Assembly (NCBI GenBank): GCA_964017185.1
Contig: OZ024870.1
Span: 27,489,621 to 27,553,620, forward strand
DNA from: Rugalucina vietnamica
Lineage: Eukaryota; Mollusca; Bivalvia; Lucinida; Lucinidae
Reading direction: 5' to 3'
DNA: 64,000 nt
The notes below the pieces were generated by a model, which saw only the letters and a program-made list of their open reading frames with translations, had not been told where the DNA came from and searched no databases. This document shows positions 35,590 to 46,716 of this stretch, one piece after another. Position numbers and translations under genes: made by a program. The number at the start of each line of letters is the position of its first letter. Positions within the stretch are counted from its first letter, which is position 1.

Positions 35590-37290
35590 TACAAGTTTTG
35601 CATTATTAAAGTCCGTGAGTATAGATATTGGGCAGGCATGTAAACTTAATCGTATACACATGCAAGCAAAATGGTACTTATACAACATAATTTTCAATGC
35701 ACAAAATATGCGATCTTCTAGTTTAAAAGTTCTAAATAAAGATATATGTAAAAACCACCCATGAAATAAATTTTCCTTGTTAAAAGGAACGCTTGGCTAG
35801 TCTGTATAAAACATTATTTCGTCTATACTGCAAAACTGGTCCCGGATCTAAATTCTTGGATGGGTTCCCATATGGGGTCCCATATTTTAATCAAAATTTC
35901 AAATATTCGAATTCTTTGGATAAACGATGATTTTCTTCATTGAAATGACCTTATAAACTACACGCACATATGATAGTGCCTTTTTGATGACCGTAAAAAA
36001 TGGTCCTGGATTTTGGTCCCGAGTTTTACTCCTTCCCCAGCAGAAGACTTCCTAGACCATTCCATATCACAAACCAATGTTGAACTTTGCTTAACCTGCC
36101 AGCTCTGGGTTTTTACTGGCTCATTCTTGTGGTAAATACAACTTCATATCTGAGCGTCTGCAAGTTTCCTGTTCTGTTTATAGAGCTGCTGAAAAATTAC
36201 TCTGATAACGATAATTCAAATACTTAAGTCCCAAGTATTAAATGCACAGAGAAGCCCATACCATTTATCCCATGTGCAAGCGTGGACCAAAATATGACTA
36301 ATGAGAACATTTGCATTTGCTATGCTTCATGCAGACATTTGAGGCACTGTTTAAATGTGGCTGTTAAACATTTATTTCTGTTGGTACTGCAGTGCGTTGG
36401 CTCAATAGATTTATTACTAAGTGCAACTCTTAACATTGTGTTATAAAGTTCTGAAGCTACTTTAGGCAACAACAGTATGTTAACTTTAGATCCTCTAGCA
36501 GACGCTTCTCCGGGGAAAATGCGGTGGAGCAGCTAAAAGACTTCCTCGGTGGATACAATCGTACTTGGTCGGACCTTGGACTAGTTCCGTGTTTTAGCAT
36601 TATCCGACCGGAATTTCATTAGAACCAGTCTAATTTTACATGGTATATGTTTACCTCCGCACCGGTATATGTTTAGAGCCAATCACGTCATTCTTCTCAC
36701 AAGTCCTAGAGAGCACGTCTGGTTGCCGTTTTCAATTGCTTTATAATGCGACAAGAGTAGCAAAAATTACGACTGGAACCAGGCCCCTGGCTGTCAAAGG
36801 GAAACCCCACAGAAGGAAAATACCCCGCAGATTGAAGAGAAATCCCCATTCCGTCTCAACTGCTTGGCGCTTAGCAAAAAGACTTTGTCCTAATAATGTT
36901 CATACCAGAATAGTTTTGTACTGTGTGCTAACAAATCAAAGATAGGCGCATAATCACATTTATTGCTCATTGATTTCATGTGCATTGCTTGTTCTGAGTC
37001 ACGTATGTTGTCTCCCGATAACTGGCGTGAAGACAGTAATACATGGAATGTGATGTTTATCTAATAGGTATATAGAGGGAATCAAAATAAGTAAAGAAAA
37101 GAAAATTGATTATTGTACAAAACCATTTTCAAATATATCGTTTATTACCATAGGGTATGAATAAAATACACATTAGCACATTTTTCAAGTGCCTCGTACG
37201 CATTGCTCACTTCCTAATTAACGAAATTTTGAACGACTGTACCTATCACTGGGTACAGTAACTCTAACATTGTGTGGCTTTTACTTCGTA
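35590..37290. other. Unassigned interior of element Q
   Basis: A 101-codon frame at 36640-36945 is Arg/Lys-rich and unrecognised. No transposase signature, splice pair or RNA gene is seen. Confidence 0.35.
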
Positions 37291-38118
37291 CAATACCTCT
37301 CATTGACTGGGACAGTAGTGTCTATCACTGAAATTCGAACGTACAATCCTTTATGGTTAGAAATTTCGAAATCGACGAATCGGATCAGCATGAGCTTACT
37401 TATATAGAAAGTGCCGAGGTATTTCTCTCTTCTGTGCATATTTTTTTTTTCTCAAAAATGATTGATTTTAAAACAAGAGGAGAAAATGCAGCGAATTTAA
37501 TCTTTTTTTTACAAATCTCATCCAAAACAAATGACTCACGTTGGCTTCCACAAACACCTTTTGCGGTTTGGTGACCATAGGATGGCACAAGAACATGTAC
37601 CGAAGTGATCAACTGAAAACTATGCCACAGAAACGAAACTGATAACACGAAACATGCAAAATACTTTCCACTATCTTGCATCTTTTGCTCCAAAATGCGT
37701 TCAATAACTGGTACAGTGTCTTTCACTGATTCTACGGTGTATAGTGAATCTATAGGGTGGGTATTGTGTATGAGTTGTAAATGTTGCCAGTAAATCGTAA
37801 AAAATCTTGAAAAAGGATAATTTGTATTTTTTTTTCTCATTTATTCACCAAATCATTAAAAATGGTAATATTTACAATATACGTTGGCATATCAGATATT
37901 CACTTTATACGGAAAGACGCTGAAATTATTGTACAAACACGAAATACGTTAATCTCCAGACTCAAAAATGGAATAGAAAAAAAAATGTGACAGACGGTGC
38001 AGTAGTTTCTTAGAATACTTATCATGCCAAGTATGACACAATAGCTCATTTAAAATCACTTTGGTCACTCATTAAGAACGCAGGACGGAAACATCTGTGC
38101 AATCTATTCAATAGAATT

Positions 38119-38360
38119 GAGCCGCCTCTTGGGAAAACAAACAATCTGCATAGGCGAAAACAAAGACGCAGATCAGCGATCAGCTTCGCGGTAACCGCGA
38201 AGCTGATCAGCGCCTTTGTTTTCGCTACTCGGATAGTACAATTCCTCTTCTACTTAAATCCGAAATTTCAAGCTTATAGCTGTTTTCTGTGCTTGTACAG
38301 GCCGGTTTGTGTCGGACCTGTTCGGAAACCACATTGTTGGTTTTCCCACGAGGCGGCTCA
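38119..38360. mobile_element. Family B MITE, best-preserved copy
   Basis: GAGCCGCCTCTTGGGAAAAC and TTTTCCCACGAGGCGGCTC are the inverted ends. The core is GCTTCGCGGTAACCGCGAAG, inside CAGATCAG / CTGATCAG arms. It is flanked by TTGA and CAAATG, without an obvious longer target duplication. Confidence 0.92.
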
Positions 38361-38455
38361 AATGGCGACATGGCGACACTTAAGAATTTCAAGATCTTTG
38401 TTCACGTGAAGTAGCCAATTGAGAATTTCTTGAACCAATAATTCGATCGTTTATA

Positions 38456-38592
38456 CATCAGGATAATATGTCCATGTAACGTATACGTATACCACCTCAT
38501 AACCCACTTTTAAGGTAAATCTTGGGTTTGCAGGGGTATGCCTAATTTCGTTATTTTTAATCAAAACCATATATTGTTGGTACTCGTTTGTA
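38456..38592. mobile_element. Family A MITE, inverted half copy
   Basis: CATCAGGATAATATGTCCAT, then ACCCACTTTTAAGGTAAATC, then AAAACCATATATTGTTGGTA. The hairpin and distal end are absent. It ends about 170 bp before exon c. Confidence 0.75.
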
Positions 38593-38765
38593 AACTATAA
38601 ACACATTGTTCTTGTCAAGTATATCGTGGCCAGGAAGTGTATTAGCATTCTTTCAAGTGGAACTGTCAATCGTTAGCTTTTACGTGACGAATCGTTAACT
38701 AACAACATCGTTAATTTTGAACAACTAGGGCCTGCTTGTCTTGTAGCCATTTATATGTTTTACAG

Positions 38766-38850
38766 GTCACAAGTCCACTAAACAGTCCTATTCATTTGGA
38801 GAATCCGGAGTTCCAAACGCGATGGTACTTCAAATACTTTCTTGGAAAAT
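38766..38850 (+). CDS. GARNL3: GARNL3 exon c
   Basis: Acceptor ATGTTTTACAG and donor GTAAGT. It opens in phase 0 (VTSPLNSP), reads HLENPEFQTRWYFKYFLGK, and ends with one base of the next codon. The ENPE..TRWYFKYFLG block is diagnostic of the GARNL3 / Rap-GAP N-terminal subdomain and is nearly unchanged from vertebrates as I know the family. It is the single strongest exon for identification. Confidence 0.95.
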
Positions 38851-38939
38851 GTAAGTACACACATGCATACAAAACGAAATCATTCACCTTTTCAAAAATC
38901 AGTTTTGTTTGTTATTCTAAGGATATTCTCTGAGATGTA

Positions 38940-39899
38940 CTCTTGAGATTTTGAAAAAAAAAATGTTTTCTGCAAAAAATTATATTTTTGCCCTAGCATG
39001 CACATATTCATTTTTACCTTTCAATTCTGTTATTTGGCAAGTAGTTTATGGATACATTTACAGTTTAAAACACATTCCGTTGACTTATTTTAGACCTATT
39101 TCGTGAAAAATTGAAATTGAAAATATTTCAAAAAGTATATTTTTCTCATTTTTGAAAATCGATAACTTTTTAAAAATATGGATACCCCTCAAAAATATTT
39201 TGCTTTTTGAGTAGCAGTCCACCTATATTTTAAGCTATCTAAAACTATAGGTTTATTTATCAACAAAAATTGGTATCCAGACACCTTAAACCAAACTTAA
39301 AATTGCAAATGCCATAATCGTCATAGAATACAAAACTCCGGAAACAGCAGGACATCTGTTGATGATTTATTGGCGAGGTTTATACAGTAGTATAATTTGA
39401 TGCTTTGAGAAGCTTAGATCACGCAGTTTCTGTCTCTTCTGGTTATGCAAATTCTGCGACATTCTGCTCTAGAACCGTGCTTTTGCATACACTGTAATGA
39501 CTCCGTGTCAGACTATAAAGTACACCGCAAAATTTATTCAAAGCAAATCGAAAGCGGTGAAAAATGAGACTCTTTCAATGCTTCAAGAATGATGTACATG
39601 TAACATTTGACAGTCAGCATATCTCAGTTTCACACGCCTAAATACGGCCCGTATATGCACATGGGTTTTGATTTCATTTTAATGTTTCAGACAGTAAAAT
39701 CCACGATTCACTCAATAGAGTAAAAGCAGATACTTGTTTATACTGAAAAGAACAAGAAACTTACGTTTACAAAATTACTTATTTTTATCTATTTGTTTTT
39801 TAATTTTATTTTAAATTTGAACAGTTGACATTTTTATTGCGACAGTGTGGTATTCACATTTTACGTAACAATGTTTTTGTGAACAATATATGGATCAAA
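38940..39899. other. Unassigned intronic DNA
   Basis: AT-rich intron. No repeat in common with other parts of the window and no exon are seen. Confidence 0.4.
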
Positions 39900-40007
39900 C
39901 ATGATTTTCCATTCATTAACATTCGCTAGGTCCCGAGGGGAGTGTTGAAAACCGAGGGCGTAGCCGAGGGACCTAGCGAATGTTAATGAATGACAAAATC
40001 ATTTTTG
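39900..40007. repeat. Imperfect palindrome with CCGAGGGCGTAGCCGAGGG centre
   Basis: CATTCATTAACATTCGCTAG on the left pairs with CTAGCGAATGTTAATGAATG on the right across a loop with CCCGAGGGGAG and ACCGAGGGCGTAGCCGAGGG. The stem is about 24 bp, perhaps longer with mismatches. Confidence 0.8.
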
Positions 40008-40397
40008 ATCGCTATTATTGAATAAATTCTGCAGAAACGAAAGAAATAAGGTGCAGAAACGAAAGAAATATGGTGCACTATATTTTACAGCCTCATTACA
40101 TTTTCATACGCGTAAAAGCTTTCGTTTTTATGCTCGTTCCGGGCGGACTTCAGTTTCTCATCACTAGCACGTGCTTTGCGTGGCGCCCGGTAACGAGCAT
40201 AAGTAAAAACCATGTATTAACAGCACGTGCGCGCGTGAATTGCAACATTAATGAATGGCTTTCTCTTCATTAATAAACGGCTGTTAATATCGTGTGACAC
40301 GGGTATTTATGCAACAATTCGGTGTTCGTTATATCTAAATGCCTACACAGTAAACTGCTATGACTTAATGGATTAACATATTGGTCTTCAACGCGGT

Positions 40398-40640
40398 CAT
40401 TAGGAAAACATGTCCGTGAAATGTATACCCTCTTATACCCCACTTTTATATAGACTGAAAACTGGGGTTTGCAGGGGTATACCTATTTTTTTTTGTATTA
40501 TTGATCCAAAACAAACATTGTGGGTTTCGTTAGAATCGCCTCGGCGAGACGGTTCTAACGTGTATCCACGATGTATGTTTTGAGCAAAAATATTTAAAAC
40601 ATCAAATTTTTTCCAATGATTTTTTCATTTTTTTTCTTCG
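40398..40640. mobile_element. Family A MITE, inverted, diverged distal end
   Basis: CATTAGGAAAACATGTCCGT start, CACTTTTATATAGACTGAAA, then hairpin GAATCGCCTCGGCGAGACGG. The far end past TTTTTTCCAATGATTTTTTC is degraded. Confidence 0.83.
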
Positions 40641-40969
40641 GACATCTAAACTACAGATATAACATTTTTCAGTTATCTGTGCATTGAGTAAAATTTGCAG
40701 TTGGGAAGTAAATGTTGTCACAACGATTGAACATTATCCAGAAAGAAATGTATTGTTATTGCCAATGCCAACGCGATCTGGAGATTATTAAGAGTCAAAT
40801 TTAGTTCTGTTTCTGTTTTGCAGGATTTAGTTTTTCTAAGTTGATATTAAATTCTGATAGTGTATCTAAACATTCATGGTCCCATTTTCAGGTTCAACTT
40901 TTGTTTACTTTATTTGTGACAAATTATTTATGTTTTGCACCATGTGGAATTAATCAAGCAGAATGTGTT

Positions 40970-41247
40970 CATCACGAAAACATGTCCGTATGATGTATAC
41001 CCCCTTGACCAACACTTTTATATAGCAAAACTGGGGTATGCGGGGGTATACTTATTTTTCTTATTTTTGCTCCAAAACATAGATTGTGGGTACTCGTTAG
41101 AACCGCCTCGCTGAGGCGGTTCTAACGTGTACCCACAATCTATGTTTTGAGCAAAAATAAGAAAAATATCAAAATTTTTCAGCTGAAAATTTTCAACTTT
41201 TAAAGCTCAAAAATCTCTTTTTATTACATGGGCAAGTTTTCGTAATG
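40970..41247. mobile_element. Family A MITE abutting the exon d acceptor
   Basis: Inverted full-length copy from CATCACGAAAACATGTCCGT to CATGGGCAAGTTTTCGTAATG, with hairpin GAACCGCCTCGCTGAGGCGG. It ends 10 bp before the exon d start. Only TTTGTTTCAG separates it from coding sequence, so the branch point and part of the upstream pyrimidine context must lie in the element. Confidence 0.93.
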
Positions 41248-41257
41248 TTTGTTTCAG

Positions 41258-41376
41258 TACACCAGAATTATGTTGGATTGGATCCTGACAAAGACCCCTT
41301 CCTACTCTCAGTCGTCGTGACAGATGCCAACAACCACAACACGCCTCAATACAGAGCCATACTATGGACGAAAAAT
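41258..41376 (+). CDS. GARNL3: GARNL3 exon d
   Basis: Acceptor TTTGTTTCAG and donor GTACGT. Two bases complete the Leu codon split from exon c, then 39 codons begin HQNYVGLDPDKDPFLLSVVV and end QYRAILWTKN in phase 0. The HQNY..D...PF.LSV and PQYRAILW patterns are those of GARNL3. This is part of the beta-rich N-terminal subdomain of the Rap-GAP fold. Confidence 0.95.
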
Positions 41377-41485
41377 GTACGTAGTGAAAACTTGCGTTGT
41401 TTAATTTAAAACACTCCAGCTTCGTTTTAAGCAAATGATAATCGATGAACAAGGTTGTGTTTCTAAGGTCCGTCAGAACATAAAT

Positions 41486-41720
41486 GAGCCTCCTCATGAG
41501 AAAACCAACAATCTGCATATGCGAAAACAAAGGCGCAGATCAGCTTCGCGGTAACCGCGAAGCTGATCAGCGCCTTTGTTTTCGCTACTCGGATAGTACA
41601 ATTCCTCCTCTCCTTAACTCCAAAATTTCAAGCTTCTAGCTCTTTTCTGTGACTGTACAGGACGGTTTGTGTCGGACTTGTTCGGAAACCACATTGTTGG
41701 TTTTCCCACGAGGCAGCTCA
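41486..41720. mobile_element. Family B MITE, full length
   Basis: GAGCCTCCTCATGAGAAAAC and TTTTCCCACGAGGCAGCTC ends. The core GCTTCGCGGTAACCGCGAAG is the same as in the 38119 copy. It starts 110 bp after exon d. Confidence 0.92.
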
Positions 41721-42390
41721 AATGTCTCTAAATATTTGAAGGAACACTGCACTATCCCACCTTTGGTCCGCATATAAAGCCATCACTCAATGATCCCGTC
41801 TGTCAGCTCGCTTCACATGGATTTGAATAGTTGTTACTCGATGCTCTGATTTCAAGAAATTGTTTTTCTGAAAGTACACTTTCTTGAGCTTACATTTGAA
41901 CGCGTTCTGCCTCAAATCAAATTCAATCTGAAATGATGACAGTTTCGGATTCAGTTTCTTTCAGTGTTCATGTTTGACGTAATAGTTTTGAAAAATTTAC
42001 CGTTGATTGGCAAAATCTTATTTTAAAAAAATGTTCCATTGGAGGAAATTTTTCTAATCAATGTTCACGTTGAAATTTACGTTACGTCGAGTCTCTACGC
42101 AAATAATGAAAAAGGGCTTATTTTGAAAAAAAAAAAAAAAATGTAATAAGAAACAAAATGCATTGTTACAGCAGTTTTTCCCCCGATTAAATTTTACACT
42201 TTTATACTTCAACAAGGAAACGCTACGCAAATGATAAAAAGAGGAAACGGCATTACAGTGCTCTTTGCGATATAGCAGTGAACAAATCATTCATCGAAGC
42301 ATTATTCACGAGCTTGTGTTTCTCGTTATCATAGATGGAAAGCGATAGATGTTATATTACAAGCATAATGCTGAGAGCATATGGCATCTG
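41721..42390. other. Unassigned intronic DNA
   Basis: A poly(A) run of about 15 bases near 42125. Nothing else is recognised. Confidence 0.4.
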
Positions 42391-42500
42391 TCTCATGGCA
42401 TATGGTATAACATGGTATGGTACGATGGTATGGTATGTAAGTATGGTTTAAAAACCCATACCATACCAAATGCCATACCATCATACCATACCAAAATAAT
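42391..42500. repeat. ATGGT/ACCAT foldback microsatellite
   Basis: Degenerate (ATGGT)n on the left half (GGTATAACATGGTATGGTAC) is followed by (ACCAT)n on the right (ACCATACCAAATGCCATACC). The tract is thus a pentamer repeat that switches strand and can fold on itself. A second one is at 52750-52845. Confidence 0.85.
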
Positions 42501-43454
42501 TATTAACCCATACTTAGAATTGATCAAACCTTTAAATCAAAAGAGATGATCATGAGAAATGAAAGGACAACCTTATCTGTCAGTTAGACATTAATTAACA
42601 TCCATATATAATTTGACTGAACACAGATATTATTAGCTCACCTGAGCCAAAGGCTCAGAGGTGAGCTTATAGGATAGGCAAGCACCCGGCGTCCGTCATC
42701 CGCCGGCGTTGTCCGTTCACAATTTCAAAGAAGAATATCTCTGAAGCCAGTGGGTCAACCTTGATCAAATTTTATGTGAACCATCACTGGGTAGGGAGAT
42801 TGACTGCATTAGGTTTTGAAGCAGATTGTATCAAACTTGTGGTTTCCATGGAAACAGATACCTCCCATATACTTACAATGGAAAAAAAATCTTCTTCTCC
42901 GAAACCACAAGGCTCAGGGCTTTCATATTTTGGGTGTAGCAAAGTATAGCGGTCCTCTTTACAAATCCAGCCAACCGTGCCCCTGGGTTCCATACAGGTC
43001 ACACCCCGAGGGCGTCATTATCTGCCATAGGCTTAGGCTTAAAATGGGAAACCCATGAAAACAATCTTCTCTGAAACCACAAGACCCAAAGGTTCTATAC
43101 TTACAATCTTTTATATTTTATGCGTAGCAATATTAAGTAATCGGCTTTATAAAACCGGACAACCATGTCCCTGGGGTCCATACAGGCCACGTCACAGGGA
43201 CGTCATTATCTGTCATAGGCTTATAATAGGAACCATGTGGAGAAAAAAAATCTTCTCTGAAACTGCAAGACCCAAAGCGCTTGTATATTAAGTATACAGC
43301 AATGTTAAATGATGCTTTACATAGATCCTGCCAATGATGCCCCCTGGGGTTCAAAATGGCCCCACCCCAGGGGACATTAGCTACCATGTACTTACAATGG
43401 GAAAAGCATACAAAAATCTTCTACTCAGAAATCATGAGTCCCAGAGCTTTTATT

Positions 43455-46256
43455 AGCTCACCTGAGCCGAAGGCTCACAAGGTGAGCTTATAGGATGGCC
43501 ATGCTCCGTCGTCCGTCCGTCGTCCGTCCACAATTTCAAAGATCTTCTTTTCTGAAACCGCTTGGCCGATGAAAGCCAAATTTTGTGTGGAGCATCCATG
43601 GGTAGGGGGAACGAAAGTTTTTTTCGCGGGATCTTGATCACATGACCAAGATGGCCGCCACGCCCAGTCAAAAATCTACTTCTCCAGAACCGGATAGCTG
43701 ATTTCCACCAAACTTGGTATATAGCATCGGGGACTCCAGCCCGTCATAGTTTGCGCAAATGATGACCCTGGGATGACCTTGACTTATTTTACGGCAAGGT
43801 CAATTTTGGAAACAAAGGCTTTTACATGGGAAAAAGTAAAAAATATGGATTTTTAGCTAAACTGAGCCAAAGGCTCACAAGGTGAGCTTATAGGATGGCC
43901 ATGATCCGGCGTCCGTCCGTCCGTCCGTCGTCCACAATTTCAAAGATCTTCTTCTCTGAAACCGCTTAGCCGATCTAGTTGAAATTTTATGTGGAGCCTC
44001 CTTTGGTAGTGGCATTTCAAGTTTGATCGCGAAATCTAGGTCACATGACCAAGATGGCCGCCACGCCCATATATGGTAAAAACCCTTCAAAAATCTTCTT
44101 CTCCAGAACTGGTGGGCCGATTTCCACGAAACTTGGTATGTGGCATTGGGGACTTCAGCCCATCATAGTTTGATAAAATGATGACCCTTGGATGACCTTG
44201 ACCTATTTTGGAAACATAGGCTTTTACATGGGAAAAAGTGAAAAATATGGATTTTTTGAAAACTATTGCAGCCTGAGGCCTGAAAAGTGAGAGATGCAAA
44301 CAACTAATGGAGTAGATGAAGGTATGTGATTAATTTAGGTCAAGGTCATCTCTAAACCTTGGCCAGTCTGTCTTCCATACACACTTTTCAAAGATCTTCT
44401 TCTCTCAAACTGCCTGGCAAATCAAAGTGAAATTTTATGTGGAGCATCCATGGGTAGGGGAGACGAAAGTTTGGTTGCAAAATCCAGGTCACATGACCAA
44501 GATGGCCGCCACGCCCATATATGGTAAAAACCACTCAAAAATCTTCTTCTCCAGCACCGGTTGGCCGATTTTCATGAAACTTGGTATGTAGCATTTGGGA
44601 CTCCAGTCCATCCTAGTTTGATCAAATGATGACCATAGGATGACCTTGACCTATTTTACGGCAATGTCAATTTTGGAAACATAGGATTTTACATGGGAAA
44701 AAGTGAAAACTATGGATTTTTTGAAAACTATTGCAGCCTGAGGCCTGAAAAGTGGTAGATGCAAACAACTAATGGAGTAGATGAAGGTATGTGATTAATT
44801 TAGGTCAAGGTCATCTCTTGACCTTGGCCAGTCTGTCGTCCATACAAACTTTTCAAAGATCTTCTTCTCTGATACTGCTTGGCCAATCAAAGTGAAATTT
44901 TATGTGGAGCATCCATGGGTAGGGGATACGAAAGTTTGATCGCGAAATCCAGGTCACATGACCAAGATGGCCGCCACGCCCATATATGAAAAAACCACTC
45001 AAAAATCTTCTTCTCCAGAACCGGCAGGCCGATTTTCATGAAACTTGGTATGTAGCATTTGAGACTCCAGCGCATCATAGTTTGATCAAATGATGACCCT
45101 AGGATGACCTTGACCTATTTTACGGCAATTTCAATTTTGGTAACATAAGCTTTTACATGGAAAAAGTGATAACTATGGATTTTTTTTTGAAAACTATTGC
45201 AGCCTGAGACCTGAAATGTGGTAGATGCAGAGAACTAATGGAGTTTATGAAGGTATGTAATTAATATAGGTCAAGGTCATCTCTTGACCTTGGCCGATCT
45301 GTTGTTCATACACACTTTTCAAAGATCTTCTTCACTGAAACCGCTTGGCCGATGAAAGCCAAATTTTGTGTGGAGCATCCATGGGTAGGGGTAACGAAAG
45401 TTTTTCGTGGGATCTTGGTCACATGGCCAAGATGGCCGCCACACCCATATATGGTAAAAACCACTCAAAAATCTACTTCTCCAGAACCGGATGGCTGATT
45501 TTCACGAAACTTGGTATGTAGCATTTGGGACACCAGCCCATTATAGTTTTATAAAATGATAACCCTAGGATGACCTTGACCTATTTTACAGCAGGGTCAA
45601 TTTTGGAAACATAGGCTTTTACATGGGAAAAAGTGAAAACTATGGATTTTTTGAAAACTATTGCAGCCTGTTACCTTAAAAGTGGTAGATGCAAAACAAC
45701 TAATGGAGTCAATGAAGGTATGTGATTAATTTAGGTCAAGGTCATCTCATGACCTTGACCTGTCCGTCATACTTACACATTTTGCAAAGATCTTCTCTGA
45801 AACCGCTTGACCAATCAAAGTGAAATTTTATGTGCAGCAGCCATGGGTAGGGGGAACGAAAGTTTGATTGCAAAATCCAGGTCACATGAACAAGATGGCC
45901 GCCACGCCCATATATGGTAAAAACCACTAAAAAATCTTCTCCTCAACCGGCAGGCATATTTTCACGAAACTTGGTATGTAGCATTTGGGACTCCAGCCCA
46001 TCATAGTTTGATCAAATGATGACCAAGATGGCCACCATGGCTATAAATAGCAAAGCCTTTATAAATCTCATTCTTCACAACCGGAAGACCTAAGCCTGAA
46101 GCATCAGTGAATGGAGCTCTACAAAGTTTGTATAATTATGACCCCTGGATGACCTTGACCTATTTTATGGCAAGGTCAGCTGAGGTAGCATATCCCAGAT
46201 CTCAGGTGAGCGTTTACAGGACCATTGGTCCTTTACAGGACCATTGGTCCTCTGGT
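43455..46256 (+). mobile_element. Family C repeat, inner copy
   Basis: It starts AGCTCACCTGAGCCGAAGGC, continues into a GTCCGTCC run, and ends with AGGACCATTGGTCCT hairpins and CTCTGGT. ATT flanks both ends (43452-43454 and 46257-46259). Removing it restores the outer unit (GAGCTTTTATT running into TTATGTATAAATG), as in the outer element's other units. The body is a tandem array, listed separately. Confidence 0.8.
43539..46050 (+). repeat. ~465-bp tandem array (AAGATGGCCGCC units)
   Basis: The AAGATCTTCTTC block recurs at 44391, 44856, 45322 and 45787, giving spacings of 465, 466 and 465 bp. The two earlier units (43539 and 43943) are shorter or carry an extra element head (GAGCCAAAGGCTCACAAGGT). 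Each unit contains CATGACCAAGATGGCCGCCA, GAAACTTGGTATG and GGATGACCTTGACCTATTTT. Confidence 0.9.
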
Positions 46257-46480
46257 ATTTTATGTATAAATGTTCAATAATCCTCTTTTTAAATCCTGCC
46301 ACTTGTGCTCCTGTGGTCTATACTGGCCGCACCCCAGGACAGGGATCATTTCGAAGTCATTAGCTCCACTACAAGTAAAGCTGTCCAGATCAGGTGAGCG
46401 TTTACAGGACCATTTGTCCTCTGGTAATCAAAAGTTCAAGACTACAGCAGTATCAAGGAACAACCAAACAACCATTAATT

Positions 46481-46716
46481 GGGCCGCGTAATGTCAAAAA
46501 CGGATTTTCGCCTATGCGGAAACAAAGATGCAGATCAGCTGTGCAGTAACTGCACAGCTGACCAGCGCCTTTGTTTTCGCCACTTGGATAGTACAATTCC
46601 TCTTCTACTTATATCTGAAATTTCAAGCTCCTAGCCTTTTTCTGAAGCTGTACATGCCAGTTAGTGTCAGACCTGGCCAGAAACCCCGAAGACCAGTTTT
46701 CTCGCTTCGCGGCTCA
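46481..46716. mobile_element. Family B MITE, near full length
   Basis: Ends GGGCCGCGTAATGTC and TCTCGCTTCGCGGCTC. AATT lies on both sides (46477-46480 region and 46716 onward), which could be a 4-bp target duplication. Hairpin core GTGCAGTAACTGCAC. Confidence 0.83.

Larger units (their letters stand above)
33701..37758. mobile_element. 4.1 kb element Q with ~460-bp inverted arms
   Basis: 33701-34155 and 37295-37758 are inverted copies sharing ACCCTATAGATTCACT at the outer edge, ACTGTACCAGTTATTGAACG, and the inner CTATTGTCCCAGT / ACTGGGACAGTAG edge. They are similar but not identical, and both carry broken versions of one frame (AAFSPLVLKS in each). The minus frame 37400-37840 (146 codons) is the longest version. 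I recognise no domain in it. The 3.1 kb between the arms shows no transposase. It could be a long-TIR DNA element or an inverted segmental duplication. Confidence 0.65.
42635..46425 (+). mobile_element. Family C repeat, outer copy with a nested insertion
   Basis: It begins AGCTCACCTGAGCCAAAGGC and ends CAGGTGAGCGTTTACAGGAC with a final GTCCTCTGGT. The left part (42635-43454) contains about three diverged units of roughly 240-270 bp, with TCCATACAGGTCACACCCCG / CAGGCCACGTCACAGGGACG versions. The same unit type resumes at 46257-46390 (CTATACTGGCCGCACCCCAG). The middle is a second family C element. Non-coding; it resembles repeats I associate with bivalve genomes. Confidence 0.8.

Noticed and set aside
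36640..36945. Arg/Lys-rich 101-codon protein
   Set aside because: No family features and no splice sites, and it lies inside element Q. A frame of this length is expected by chance.
37400..37840. 146-codon minus-strand gene
   Set aside because: A frameshifted counterpart exists in the inverted arm, with no start context or recognised domain. It is reported only as part of element Q.
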